Positions 53,101 through 63,229 of a DNA stretch of 64,000 bases are shown here, one piece after another (within the stretch, counting starts at the first letter, position 1; each line of letters opens with the position of its first letter). The stretch is taken from the NCBI GenBank assembly GCA_964410215.1, contig CAYPHA010000007.1, forward strand, positions 1-64,000, read 5' to 3'. The notes beneath the pieces were generated by a model, which was given only the letters and a program-made list of their open reading frames with translations, did no database searches and was not told the origin of the DNA. This DNA is from CAYPHA01 sp964410215 (GTDB lineage Bacteria; Calditrichota; Calditrichia; Calditrichales; CAYPHA01). Both the position numbers and the translations under genes were made by a program.

Positions 53101-54430
53101 GACCTATAACGTTCCTTATGGTGCCACGCTCCGGATTACAGATAAATCCAAACTAAGCCGCGGTGATACATTGTTCGACTGGGATCCCTACTCATCGGTT
53201 ATCGTGGCCGATAAATCAGGTAAAGTTCTTTTCCAGGATCTGATTGAGAACGTCACGTACAGGGAGGAACTCGACGAACAGACCGGGCGTAAGCAGCGGG
53301 TTGTAATTGAATCAAAGAATAAAAACCTGAATCCGCATATCATCGTTACTGATCTTCAGGGTGAAAAACTGGGACAATATATTATTCCGGTAAAATCATT
53401 TCTGCAGGTAATGAATGGTGCGGAAGTCCACCAGGGAACCATTCTGGTAAAAATTCCGCGTGAAATCGGAAAAACACGTGATATTACCGGCGGTCTGCCG
53501 CGGGTTGCCGAGCTTTTTGAGGCACGTCAGCCAAAAGAACGCGCCATCGTCAGCGAAATCGACGGATACGTGAAATTCGGGCCGATAAAAAGAGGTGTCC
53601 GGGAGATTGTCATCGAATCCGAACATGAGATTAAAAAATATTCCGTGCCCCATGGTATGCATATCCTGGTCCACGAAAATGATTTTGTTGAGGCCGGTGA
53701 ACGCCTGACAGACGGTGCAGTCGCTCCGGATGATATTCTGAATATCAAGGGCCCCGGACAGGTTCAGGAATATCTGGTGAATGAAATCCAGGAGGTTTAC
53801 CGCCTTCAGGGTGTAAAGATAAATGATAAGCATATTGGTATTATCGTACGCCAGATGCTTCAGAAAGTCCGCGTCAAGGATTCCGGTGATACAAACTTTC
53901 TGGATGGTGATCAGGTGCATAAGATCGACTTCTTTGAAGAAAATGCGCGTATTGCCAATAAGATCGTTGTTACGGAACCGGGCGATTCGCTGTTTCGTGA
54001 GGGATCGGTTACGGATCGGAAAACAGTTGAAATGATCAACCGGGATCTTAAAAAGTCGAAGAAAAGCCCGATCAAATACCGCAAATCCAGACCGGCAGCG
54101 TTCAATCCGCTGCTCCTAGGGATCACCCAGGCGGCATTGACCACAAAAAGCTTTATCTCGGCGGCTTCCTTCCAGGAAACCACGCAGGTGCTCACCGATG
54201 CCGCTACCGGGGGCAAGGAAGATGCATTGATCGGGTTGAAAGAGAATGTCATTATGGGACATCTGATCCCGGCAGGTACGGGTCTCTCTCAATACGATGA
54301 CATGCGTATGGAAGTGGAACAGGCTGAAGAAGAACTCGAAGAGAATGCTGCCGGCGGAAGCGGGGATACGCTTGATAATAACATGGAACCCCATCCGGAA
54401 ACGGATTCGGAAGAAAGTGTTGAAAGTTAA
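50150..54430 (+). CDS. rpoC: RNA polymerase beta' subunit
   Basis: The 1426-residue protein has the N-terminal zinc site ([20 protein letters not shown]), the catalytic [12 protein letters not shown], the trigger-loop region ([20 protein letters not shown]), the second zinc site ([16 protein letters not shown]) and [20 protein letters not shown]. The start is a TTG at 50150 behind TTAGGAG. The C-terminal tail is acidic and glutamate-rich. It forms the active centre with beta. Confidence 0.98.
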   Translation: [1426 protein letters not shown]

Positions 54431-54499
54431 AAATAAATTTGAAATAGAAGAGAATAGTATTTAAATTATGAGACTGTCACTTTTTCTGGAGGATTGGTT

Positions 54500-54871
54500 T
54501 TGCCCACGATAAATCAGCTTATTCGTAAAGGCCGGAAAGTGGTTACGAAGAAGAACAAAGCACCGGCGTTAGGTTCCTGTCCGCAAAAGCGGGGAGTATG
54601 TACAAGGGTTTATACGACGACGCCCAAGAAGCCTAATTCAGCCTTACGAAAAGTCGCGCGTGTGCGTTTGACAAATAGTATAGAAGTGACGGCTTACATC
54701 CCCGGTGAGGGTCATAATCTTCAGGAGCACTCCATTGTGATGATTCGCGGTGGTCGTGTTAAGGATCTGCCGGGTGTGCGGTACCATATTATTCGTGGTA
54801 CACTTGATACCAGTGGCGTTGAAGACCGCAAGCAGGGCCGTTCCAAGTATGGAGCTAAAAAACCTAAGTAA
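54500..54871 (+). CDS. rpsL: 30S ribosomal protein S12
   Basis: The 123-residue protein reads MPTINQLIRKGRKVVTKKNK and contains TTPKKPNSALRKVARVRL (with K43, streptomycin-sensitive type), GHNLQEHSIVMIRGGRVKDL and LPGVRYHIIRGTLD. The TTG at 54500 is the start: it gives the family N-terminus and lies six bases after GGAGGA, whereas an in-frame TTG at 54494 abuts that site. It opens the str group, directly after rpoC. Confidence 0.97.
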   Translation: MPTINQLIRKGRKVVTKKNKAPALGSCPQKRGVCTRVYTTTPKKPNSALRKVARVRLTNSIEVTAYIPGEGHNLQEHSIVMIRGGRVKDLPGVRYHIIRGTLDTSGVEDRKQGRSKYGAKKPK

Positions 54872-54894
54872 ATAAAGGGTAATCTGGAGACACT

Positions 54895-55365
54895 ATGTCA
54901 AGAAGAAGAAGGGCGCAAAAACGAGTTATATTGCCCGATCCGAAATATAAAGATATGGTTGTGGCTAAATTTATTAACGGACTCATGCAGCAGGGGAAAA
55001 AGAGTGTTGCTGAGAAAATCTTCTATGCCTCGATGGATATTATTGAGAAGCGTATAAAAGAAGATCCGTTGGCGGTCTTTAAGAAGGCCATGGATAATGT
55101 GGCGCCGCTCCTTGAGGTGAAATCACGGCGAGTTGGTGGTGCAACATACCAGGTTCCCATTGAAGTGCGGTCCGGACGCCGGCAGGCGCTGGCAATACGC
55201 TGGCTTGTTCGTTATTCAAGAGCGCGCAGTGAGCGTACGATGGCTGAACGGCTTGCCAATGAATTGACGGCAGCTTATAAGAGTGAAGGTTCCAGTGTTA
55301 AAAAACGGGAAGATACACATAAAATGGCAGAAGCAAACAAGGCTTTTGCACACTTCAGATGGTAA
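54895..55365 (+). CDS. rpsG: 30S ribosomal protein S7
   Basis: The 156-residue protein has MSRRRRAQKRVILPDPKYKD, FINGLMQQGKKSVAEKIFY, VKSRRVGGATYQVPIEVRS and the C-terminal HKMAEANKAFAHFRW. It organises the 3' domain of 16S rRNA and often represses the str operon. It follows rpsL by 23 bp, with TGGAGA upstream. Confidence 0.97.
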   Translation: MSRRRRAQKRVILPDPKYKDMVVAKFINGLMQQGKKSVAEKIFYASMDIIEKRIKEDPLAVFKKAMDNVAPLLEVKSRRVGGATYQVPIEVRSGRRQALAIRWLVRYSRARSERTMAERLANELTAAYKSEGSSVKKREDTHKMAEANKAFAHFRW

Positions 55366-55380
55366 GTAGAGCTTCATAAG

Positions 55381-57462
55381 ATGGCTAAAGTCACGAATAA
55401 AAAGAACGTAAGAAATATCGGTATAATGGCGCACATCGATGCCGGCAAGACGACGACGACCGAGCGCATCCTGTTTTATACCGGACGGTTACACCGTATG
55501 GGAGAAGTGCATGACGGTGCCGCGACAATGGACTGGATGGACCAGGAAAAAGAACGCGGAATCACCATAACGTCGGCTGCAACCACCGCCCATTGGAAGA
55601 ATTCGGAAATCAATATTATTGATACGCCGGGTCATGTTGATTTTACGGTGGAGGTGGAACGTTCCCTCCGTGTTCTGGATGGCGCTGTCGCCCTTTTCTG
55701 TGCCGTCGGGGGCGTGGAGCCACAGTCTGAAACCGTTTGGCGCCAGGCGGATAAATATCATGTTCCCCGAATCGCGTTTGTGAATAAAATGGATCGTATC
55801 GGTGCCGATTTCTACAATGTTCTGGATATGATGCGGAATCGCCTGGGTGCAAATCCGGTTCCCATGCAGATACCGATGGGAGAGGGCGATCTTTTTACCG
55901 GGCTGGTCGATCTCGTCGAAATGAAATCTGTTATTTATAACGAGAGTACATTCGGATCGCAGTTTGAAGAAGGCGAAGTTCCCAAGGGGCTTATTGAAAA
56001 GGCGAATAAGTATCGAACAGATATTATTGAAGCGGTTGCCGATTATGATGACGCCCTGATGGAAAAGTACCTGGAAGGTGAAGAAATTAGTAAAGACGAG
56101 TTAAAGCAAGCCATTCGTAAAGCTACGCTCGATATTAAAATCATTCCCGTATTTGTGGGTTCCGCATTTAAAAACAAGGGTGTTCAGCGGCTGCTGGATG
56201 GTATTATCGATTATCTGCCGTCGCCGCTGGATAACGGGTCGGTAACCGGTATCAGCCCGAAAACAGAAAAACAGGTCGTGCGTCATCCTTCCGATGATGA
56301 TCCTTTTTCCGCCCTGGCCTTTAAGGTAATGGTCGATCCGTATGTCGGCCGGCTGACCTTTGTGAGGGTCTATTCGGGTCGGTTGAAGAGCGGCTCTTAT
56401 GTTTATAATACAATTAGTGATAAAAAAGAACGCGTCGGCCGTATCCTGCGTATGCATGCCAATCACCGTGAGGATATCGATGCCGTAGTGGCCGGAGATA
56501 TCGTTGCCATTGTCGGCCTTAAAGATACGCGTACCGGTGATACGCTCTGTGATGAGTCAAATCACATCATACTTGAGTCGATGAATTTTCCGGAGCCGGT
56601 TATTTCGGTTGCGGTTGAGCCGAAAACAAAGGCTGATCAGGATAAACTGAGCCAGTCACTGATCAAACTCAGTGACGAGGATCCCACGTTTCACGTAAAA
56701 ACCGACGAAGAAACGGGTCAGACAATTATCAGTGGTATGGGTGAGTTGCACCTGGAGATTATTGTCGACCGCCTGCTGCGCGAGTTTAAAGTAGGCGCCA
56801 ATGTCGGCCGGCCGCAGGTGGCCTACAAAGAAACGATCACGAGGATGGTTGAGGCGGAAGGCAAATTTGTGCGCCAGTCCGGTGGGCGCGGCCAGTATGG
56901 ACATGTCGTGATCGAAGCCGAGCCGAATGAACCCGGTAAGGGTTTTGAGTTTGAAGACAAAATTGTCGGCGGAGTGATTCCAAGAGAGTATATTCCCGCT
57001 GTAAAACAGGGTATTGAAGGGGCATTGAAAAACGGTGTTATAGCGGGTTATCCGATTGAAGATGTGAAAGTGCGGTTGTTTGACGGATCGTTTCACGATG
57101 TGGATTCCAGCGAAATGGCATTCAAGGTTGCCGGGTCCATGGCCATGCAGGAAGCGGCGAGAAGAGCGAATCCCGCCTTGCTTGAGCCGGTATTCAGTAT
57201 TGAAGTGGTCGTACCTGAAGAGTACCTGGGTGATGTGATTGGTGATCTGAATTCACGCCGTGGTAAGATTTCAGGTATCCTGCCGCGAAAAGATGCCCAG
57301 GTGGTTAACGGTATGGTGCCCTTAAGCGAGATGTTTGGTTATGCAACCGTGTTACGTTCTGTAACACAGGGACGTGCAATCTATTCCATGCAGTTTTCGC
57401 ACTATGAAAAAGTATCTGAAAGTATACAGAAAGAAATATTAGAAAAAAAGCAAAGTCATTAA
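55381..57462 (+). CDS. fusA: Elongation factor G
   Basis: The 693-residue protein has GTPase motifs GIMAHIDAGKTTTTERI, ERGITITSAA, DTPGHVDFTVEV and FVNKMDRIGADF. Domains II-V follow, with domain IV RQSGGRGQYGHVVIEAEP and domain V VIGDLNSRRGKISGI. It drives translocation on the ribosome. It starts 15 bp after rpsG. The sequence is that of classic EF-G1. Confidence 0.98.
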   Translation: MAKVTNKKNVRNIGIMAHIDAGKTTTTERILFYTGRLHRMGEVHDGAATMDWMDQEKERGITITSAATTAHWKNSEINIIDTPGHVDFTVEVERSLRVLDGAVALFCAVGGVEPQSETVWRQADKYHVPRIAFVNKMDRIGADFYNVLDMMRNRLGANPVPMQIPMGEGDLFTGLVDLVEMKSVIYNESTFGSQFEEGEVPKGLIEKANKYRTDIIEAVADYDDALMEKYLEGEEISKDELKQAIRKATLDIKIIPVFVGSAFKNKGVQRLLDGIIDYLPSPLDNGSVTGISPKTEKQVVRHPSDDDPFSALAFKVMVDPYVGRLTFVRVYSGRLKSGSYVYNTISDKKERVGRILRMHANHREDIDAVVAGDIVAIVGLKDTRTGDTLCDESNHIILESMNFPEPVISVAVEPKTKADQDKLSQSLIKLSDEDPTFHVKTDEETGQTIISGMGELHLEIIVDRLLREFKVGANVGRPQVAYKETITRMVEAEGKFVRQSGGRGQYGHVVIEAEPNEPGKGFEFEDKIVGGVIPREYIPAVKQGIEGALKNGVIAGYPIEDVKVRLFDGSFHDVDSSEMAFKVAGSMAMQEAARRANPALLEPVFSIEVVVPEEYLGDVIGDLNSRRGKISGILPRKDAQVVNGMVPLSEMFGYATVLRSVTQGRAIYSMQFSHYEKVSESIQKEILEKKQSH

Positions 57463-57499
57463 AATTAACGATTTAGCTTAATTCCCGGAGGAGAGACTA

Positions 57500-58690
<1,191 letters not shown>

Positions 58691-58729
58691 GCATGAGAGA
58701 TATTGATAATCGTTAATTAATGGAGCTTG

Positions 58730-59041
58730 ATGGTGGCAAACCAAAGCATTAGAATCAGATTAAAAGCTTATGATCACAACCTGATTGATAAGTCCACGGA
58801 TAAGATCATCCGTACGGCCCGTTCAACAGGGGCTGTAATTTCCGGGCCGATACCGTTGCCCACGGATCGTTCGGTCTATACCGTTCTCCGGTCACCTCAT
58901 GTGGATAAAAAATCGCGTGAGCAATTTGAAACAAGGATTCATAAGCGCCTGATCGATATCTTGAACGCAACAGGAAAAACAGTAGACGCCCTGATGAAGC
59001 TGGAATTGCCGGCTGGTGTGGATATCGAAATTAAAACATGA
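58730..59041 (+). CDS. rpsJ: 30S ribosomal protein S10
   Basis: The 103-residue protein contains SIRIRLKAYDHNLIDKSTDK, SGPIPLPTDRSVYTVLRSPH and DKKSREQFETRIHKRLIDIL. Three in-frame starts lie close together: TTG 58727, ATG 58730 and GTG 58733. The GGAG site at 58722-58725 fits the ATG or GTG best. S10 also serves as NusE in antitermination. It opens the S10 gene group, 39 bp after tuf. Confidence 0.96.
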   Translation: MVANQSIRIRLKAYDHNLIDKSTDKIIRTARSTGAVISGPIPLPTDRSVYTVLRSPHVDKKSREQFETRIHKRLIDILNATGKTVDALMKLELPAGVDIEIKT

Positions 59042-59066
59042 AGCATTTGAGATCTCGGAGTGAATA

Positions 59067-59684
59067 ATGTCAGGATTATTAGGACGCAAAAAAGGTATGA
59101 CGCAGCTCTTTACTGAGCAGGGACTGGTGGTGCCGGTTACAATTATTGAAGCGGGGCCCTGTTACGTCGCTCAGGTGAAGACCAAAGAGACGGATGGATA
59201 TGATGCCGTTCAGTTGTCATTCGATAAAGTGCGTGAAAAAAATGTAACCAGACCCAGGATTGGTCATTTTAAAAAAGCCGGTGTGGAGCCTGCCCGTCAT
59301 CTTCGTGAATTTGATTTCAGTGATGTGGAAAAAATGGACATAGGCAGCGAGGTGAAGGTTGATATTTTTCAGCAGGGAACTCTCGTAAAAGTAACAGGTG
59401 TTTCCAAAGGTAAGGGATTTCAGGGCGGTGTTAAGCGTCACGGCTTCGGCGGCGGACCCAAAACACATGGACAGTCCGATCGTCTTCGTGCACCCGGTTC
59501 ACTGGGGCAAAGTTCTTATCCTTCCCGTGTATTCAAGGGATTGAAAATGGCCGGACGTATGGGAAATGACCGGAAGACCCTTAAGACTGTTGAGGTGATT
59601 AAGGTTGATGCGGAAAGCAATCTGATTTTCCTGAAGGGTCCTGTTCCGGGAGCCAAAAATTCACTGGTTGAGATTACAAATTAG
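59067..59684 (+). CDS. rplC: 50S ribosomal protein L3
   Basis: The 205-residue protein has MSGLLGRKKGMTQLFTEQG, VTGVSKGKGFQGGVKRHGFG, GGPKTHGQSDRLRAPGSLGQ and GRMGNDRKTLKTVEVIKVD. It is a primary 23S rRNA binder near the peptidyl transferase centre. It follows rpsJ by 25 bp. Confidence 0.97.
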   Translation: MSGLLGRKKGMTQLFTEQGLVVPVTIIEAGPCYVAQVKTKETDGYDAVQLSFDKVREKNVTRPRIGHFKKAGVEPARHLREFDFSDVEKMDIGSEVKVDIFQQGTLVKVTGVSKGKGFQGGVKRHGFGGGPKTHGQSDRLRAPGSLGQSSYPSRVFKGLKMAGRMGNDRKTLKTVEVIKVDAESNLIFLKGPVPGAKNSLVEITN

Positions 59685-59699
59685 TCAATAGGTATGAAC

Positions 59700-60329
59700 A
59701 TGAAAGTGCATATATTCGCAGAAGATGGTAAAAAGACAGAAAAGCAGGTTGAGCTTGATAAAAAGGTGTTTGCTATAGAGCCGAATGATCATGCCATCTG
59801 GTATGCCGTCAAGGTGGTTCGTGCAAACGGTCGCCAGGGTACGCATGCTACCAAGGGCAGGGTTGAGGTTGCCGGTGGCGGACGCAAACCATTTCGCCAG
59901 AAGGGCACCGGACGGGCTCGCCAGGGTACGACTCGTGCACCGCACCATGTAGGTGGTGGACGTGTATTCGGTCCGTCACCCCGGGATTATACGATGAAGA
60001 TCAGTAAAAAATTAAAAAACCTGGCACGCCGTTCTGCGCTTACCTATAAGGCGAAAAATAAAAAAGTGCTCATCGTCGAAAATTTTGATTATGATGCGCC
60101 GTCTACGAAAAAAATGAAAACACTTTTGGATTCGATTAATCCGGAGGCACGCAGTGTCCTGTTTTGCACGGCGGATTATTCAAAAAATATATTACGTTCC
60201 GCAACAAATCTCTATAAGGTAGAGGTTAGGGAGTCTGCAACATTCTCTACCTATGATATAATGAAGGCTGATACTGTGATCATGCAGGAAGGTGCTCTTT
60301 CAAAAGTAAGTGAGGTACTTGGGAAATGA
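59700..60329 (+). CDS. rplD: 50S ribosomal protein L4
   Basis: The 209-residue protein has VVRANGRQGTHATKGRVEVA, GGRKPFRQKGTGRARQGTTR and VGGGRVFGPSPRDYTMKISK, the L4 loop that reaches the exit tunnel. ATG codons at 59694 and 59700 are both in frame; the second is better spaced to TAGG. L4 represses the S10 operon in some bacteria. Its end overlaps rplW (ATGA). Confidence 0.96.
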   Translation: MKVHIFAEDGKKTEKQVELDKKVFAIEPNDHAIWYAVKVVRANGRQGTHATKGRVEVAGGGRKPFRQKGTGRARQGTTRAPHHVGGGRVFGPSPRDYTMKISKKLKNLARRSALTYKAKNKKVLIVENFDYDAPSTKKMKTLLDSINPEARSVLFCTADYSKNILRSATNLYKVEVRESATFSTYDIMKADTVIMQEGALSKVSEVLGK

Positions 60330-60622
60330 AACGTAAGATTTTGATAAAACCTCTTTATACAGAGAAGATGGCAGCGTTGCAGGATACCATGAACAAGTAT
60401 GCATTCCAGGTATCGACGGATTCAAATAAAATTGAAATTAAGAATGAAGTTGAAAAACGGTTTGATGTGAAAGTAAAAACAGTGCAGACTATGCGCTTCC
60501 GCGGAAAAATGCGTCAGCAGTTAACGCGCGCAGGACGCTTTTACGGTCGTCGCCCGGAATGGAAGAAAGCAATTGTGACTCTGGAAAGCGGTCATAAAAT
60601 CGAACTGTTTGGTCATGCATAA
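60326..60622 (+). CDS. rplW: 50S ribosomal protein L23
   Basis: The 98-residue protein begins MKRKILIKPLYTEKMAALQD and contains KYAFQVSTDSNKIEIKNEVE and KTVQTMRFRGKMRQQLTRAG. It lies at the exit tunnel and docks trigger factor and SRP. The start overlaps the rplD stop by four bases. Confidence 0.96.
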   Translation: MKRKILIKPLYTEKMAALQDTMNKYAFQVSTDSNKIEIKNEVEKRFDVKVKTVQTMRFRGKMRQQLTRAGRFYGRRPEWKKAIVTLESGHKIELFGHA

Positions 60623-60642
60623 GATGAAAACGGGGTTCGCTG

Positions 60643-61467
60643 ATGGCAATTAAAAGTTTTAAACCGACAACACCGGGACAGAGATACAAAACAGTCAGTG
60701 ATTTTAAGGAAATTACGAAGACAGAGCCGGAAAAGTCACTGCTGGCTCCCCTGAAAAAATCGGGTGGGCGTAATCATCACGGTCGTATAACATCGTGGCA
60801 GAAGGGTGGCGGTCATAAAAGGCGGTATCGTATTATCGATTTTAAGCGTAACAAATATGATATACCTGCAACCGTGGCCGGCATTGAATATGATCCTAAC
60901 CGCACGGCGCGGATTGCGCTTTTACATTATGCGGACGGTGAGAAGCGGTATATTCTTGCACCTGATGGTTTAAAGGTGGGTGATACGGTTGTATCGGGCG
61001 AATCCGTGGAGATTAGAACGGGCAACTCATTGCCTTTAGAGCGCATACCGGTAGGTGTTATGGTACATGCTATCGAGTTGAAGCAAAAAAAAGGTGCACA
61101 GATAGCCCGTAGTGCGGGTGCATCTGCTCAGCTGGTTGCAAAAGAGGGCAAGTGGGCCATGTTGAAACTGCCATCCGGTGAAGTGCGGAAGGTACCTCTG
61201 GTTTGTTTCGCTACGATCGGACAGGTATCAAATATAGACCACATGAATATTTCACTCGGGAAAGCCGGCCGGTCCCGTTGGCTGGGGCGTCGCCCCAATG
61301 TCCGCGGCGTGGCCATGAATCCCATCGATCACCCGATGGGCGGTGGTGAAGGGAAGTCTTCCGGAGGTCGTCATCCCTGTTCGCCCTGGGGCGTACTCAG
61401 TAAAGGGTTGAAAACGCGTAAGAAAAATAAAAAATCGAATGAATTAATAGTCAAGCGCCGTAAATAG
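60643..61467 (+). CDS. rplB: 50S ribosomal protein L2
   Basis: The 274-residue protein has the L2 signatures GGRNHHGRITSWQKGGGHKR, RYRIIDFKRNKYDIPATVAG, AGRSRWLGRRPNVRGVAMNP and DHPMGGGEGKSSGGRHPCSP. It is needed for subunit joining and peptidyl transfer. It is in the standard place between rplW and rpsS. Confidence 0.97.
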   Translation: MAIKSFKPTTPGQRYKTVSDFKEITKTEPEKSLLAPLKKSGGRNHHGRITSWQKGGGHKRRYRIIDFKRNKYDIPATVAGIEYDPNRTARIALLHYADGEKRYILAPDGLKVGDTVVSGESVEIRTGNSLPLERIPVGVMVHAIELKQKKGAQIARSAGASAQLVAKEGKWAMLKLPSGEVRKVPLVCFATIGQVSNIDHMNISLGKAGRSRWLGRRPNVRGVAMNPIDHPMGGGEGKSSGGRHPCSPWGVLSKGLKTRKKNKKSNELIVKRRK

Positions 61468-61480
61468 GAGAGGTTAGCTG

Positions 61481-61768
61481 ATGGCTCGCTCAGTTAAAAA
61501 GGGTCCGTATATCAATGAGGCCTTAGCAAAGAAAATTGACAAACTAAACAGCGATTCGAAAAAAGAGGTTATAAAGACCTGGGCACGCAGATCCACTATA
61601 CCGCCTGAATTTGTCGGGCATACTATTGCGGTTCATAATGGTAAAAAATTCATACCGGTTTACATCTCGGAAAACATGGTTGGCCACAAGCTCGGAGAGT
61701 TTGCACCGACGCGCACATTTCGGGGGCATGGTGGTAAACTGGCTGAGCGAATGTCACGCATAAAGTAA
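61481..61768 (+). CDS. rpsS: 30S ribosomal protein S19
   Basis: The 95-residue protein has MARSVKKGPYINEALAKKID, KTWARRSTIPPEFVGHTIAV and HKLGEFAPTRTFRGHGG, the conserved S19 pattern. It contacts S13 in the 30S head. GGAGAGG precedes the ATG. Confidence 0.97.
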   Translation: MARSVKKGPYINEALAKKIDKLNSDSKKEVIKTWARRSTIPPEFVGHTIAVHNGKKFIPVYISENMVGHKLGEFAPTRTFRGHGGKLAERMSRIK

Positions 61769-61786
61769 CGTCAAAGGGTGTTTCAG

Positions 61787-62125
61787 ATGGAAGCTGTTGC
61801 TAAATCAAAATATATCAGAATATCTCCCAGGAAAGTTCGTCAGGTGCTTGATCTTGTACGCGGCCTGGATGTTGAAGAAGCGTTGAATCTGCTTCACTTC
61901 ACCAGGAAGAATGCGGCGGAAGCAATTTCAAAAACGATCAATTCAGCTTTTCATAATCTGGGGAATGTGGAAGAAGGCGAGCGCGTCGATATGAAAGACG
62001 TAGTGATCAAAGAAGCGTATGTGGATAGTGGTCCTACATTAAAGCGTTTTCGTCCGATGTCCATGGGGCGTGCGGGGCGTATTCGCAAGCGTACCTCTCA
62101 CATCACGATAATAGTCGAGCATTAA
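61787..62125 (+). CDS. rplV: 50S ribosomal protein L22
   Basis: The 112-residue protein reads MEAVAKSKYIRISPRKVRQV and contains GLDVEEALNLLHFTRKNAAE and the tunnel hairpin YVDSGPTLKRFRPMSMGRAG. The ATG at 61787 is chosen, with AAAGG nine bases upstream; an in-frame GTG at 61778 overlaps that site. Confidence 0.96.
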   Translation: MEAVAKSKYIRISPRKVRQVLDLVRGLDVEEALNLLHFTRKNAAEAISKTINSAFHNLGNVEEGERVDMKDVVIKEAYVDSGPTLKRFRPMSMGRAGRIRKRTSHITIIVEH

Positions 62126-62154
62126 AAGATCTTCAAAAGTAAGGAGAAATCGTT

Positions 62155-62787
62155 TTGGGTCAGAAAGTCAATCCAATCGGTTTGCGACTCGGGATAATTA
62201 AAAACTGGAATAGCAGCTGGTTTGACGAAAAAAAATTTGCTGATAAATTGCAGGAAGACCTGAAAGTCCGCAAATACATTCGAAACCGTTTGAACAAAGC
62301 GGCGGTTTCCAAGATCGAGATTGAGCGGACGGTGAAGCGTGTTATTCTTACGGTTCATACAGCGCGTCCGGGTATTGTTATCGGTAAAAAAGGGGCGGAA
62401 GTGGATAAGTTGCGTGAAGAGTTGCGCGCGCTTACCGGTAAAGAGGTTCAGATCAATATTCAGGAAATCAAGAAACCGGAACTGGATGCGTATTTGGTTG
62501 CTGAAAACGTTGCCAGGCAGCTGGAAGGAAAAGTCAGTTTTCGCCGGGCCATGAAAAAAGCGATAACATCGACCATGCGTCTTGGTGCCGAAGGTATCAA
62601 AATTATGTGTTCCGGAAGGTTGGGTGGTGCAGAAATGGCCCGTACCGAACAGTATAAAGAAGGTCGGATTCCTTTGCATACGCTTCGTGCGGATATTGAT
62701 TATGCGACTGCAACATCCCGGACGACATACGGAGCAATTGGTGTTAAAGTCTGGATTTTCAACGGTGAAGTGATCGGCAAACGATAG
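62155..62787 (+). CDS. rpsC: 30S ribosomal protein S3
   Basis: The 210-residue protein begins MGQKVNPIGLRLGIIKNWNS from a TTG at 62155, with AAGGAGA well placed upstream. It has a KH domain with the VIGKKGAEVDKLREEL loop and the C-terminal SGRLGGAEMARTEQYKEGRI. It lies at the mRNA entry channel. Confidence 0.97.
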   Translation: MGQKVNPIGLRLGIIKNWNSSWFDEKKFADKLQEDLKVRKYIRNRLNKAAVSKIEIERTVKRVILTVHTARPGIVIGKKGAEVDKLREELRALTGKEVQINIQEIKKPELDAYLVAENVARQLEGKVSFRRAMKKAITSTMRLGAEGIKIMCSGRLGGAEMARTEQYKEGRIPLHTLRADIDYATATSRTTYGAIGVKVWIFNGEVIGKR

Positions 62788-62809
62788 AATGTTTTAGGAG
62801 TCTATTCTC

Positions 62810-63217
62810 ATGTTAATGCCAAAACGGGTAAAATACAGGAAAAAACAACGCGGTAGGATGAAGGGCAATGCCCAGAAGGGGAATTATATTGCTTTTGGAA
62901 CGTTTGGACTCAAAGCACTTGAATCCGGATGGATCACCAGCCGTCAGATAGAGGCGACACGTGTTGCCATTACGCGACATGTGAAAAGGGGTGGAAAGGT
63001 TTGGATTCGGATTTTCCCGGATAAACCGGTCACCAAGAAGCCTGCTGAAACGCGCATGGGTAAAGGAAAGGGGTCGCCGGAATACTGGGTCGCCGTCGTC
63101 AAACCGGGACGCATCCTGTTCGAGCTGGAAGGTGTTTCCCGGGAGCTGGCGAAAGAGGCGATGAGACTCGCGTCACATAAGTTGCCCATCAAGACCAAGT
63201 TTGTAATGGATGAATAG
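62810..63217 (+). CDS. rplP: 50S ribosomal protein L16
   Basis: The 135-residue protein has MLMPKRVKYRKKQRGRMKGN, GTFGLKALESGWITSRQIEA and MGKGKGSPEYWVAVVKPGRI. The ATG at 62810 fits AGGAG nine bases upstream. It organises the A-site side of the 50S. Confidence 0.97.
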   Translation: MLMPKRVKYRKKQRGRMKGNAQKGNYIAFGTFGLKALESGWITSRQIEATRVAITRHVKRGGKVWIRIFPDKPVTKKPAETRMGKGKGSPEYWVAVVKPGRILFELEGVSRELAKEAMRLASHKLPIKTKFVMDE

Positions 63218-63229
63218 TAAGGACAGGTA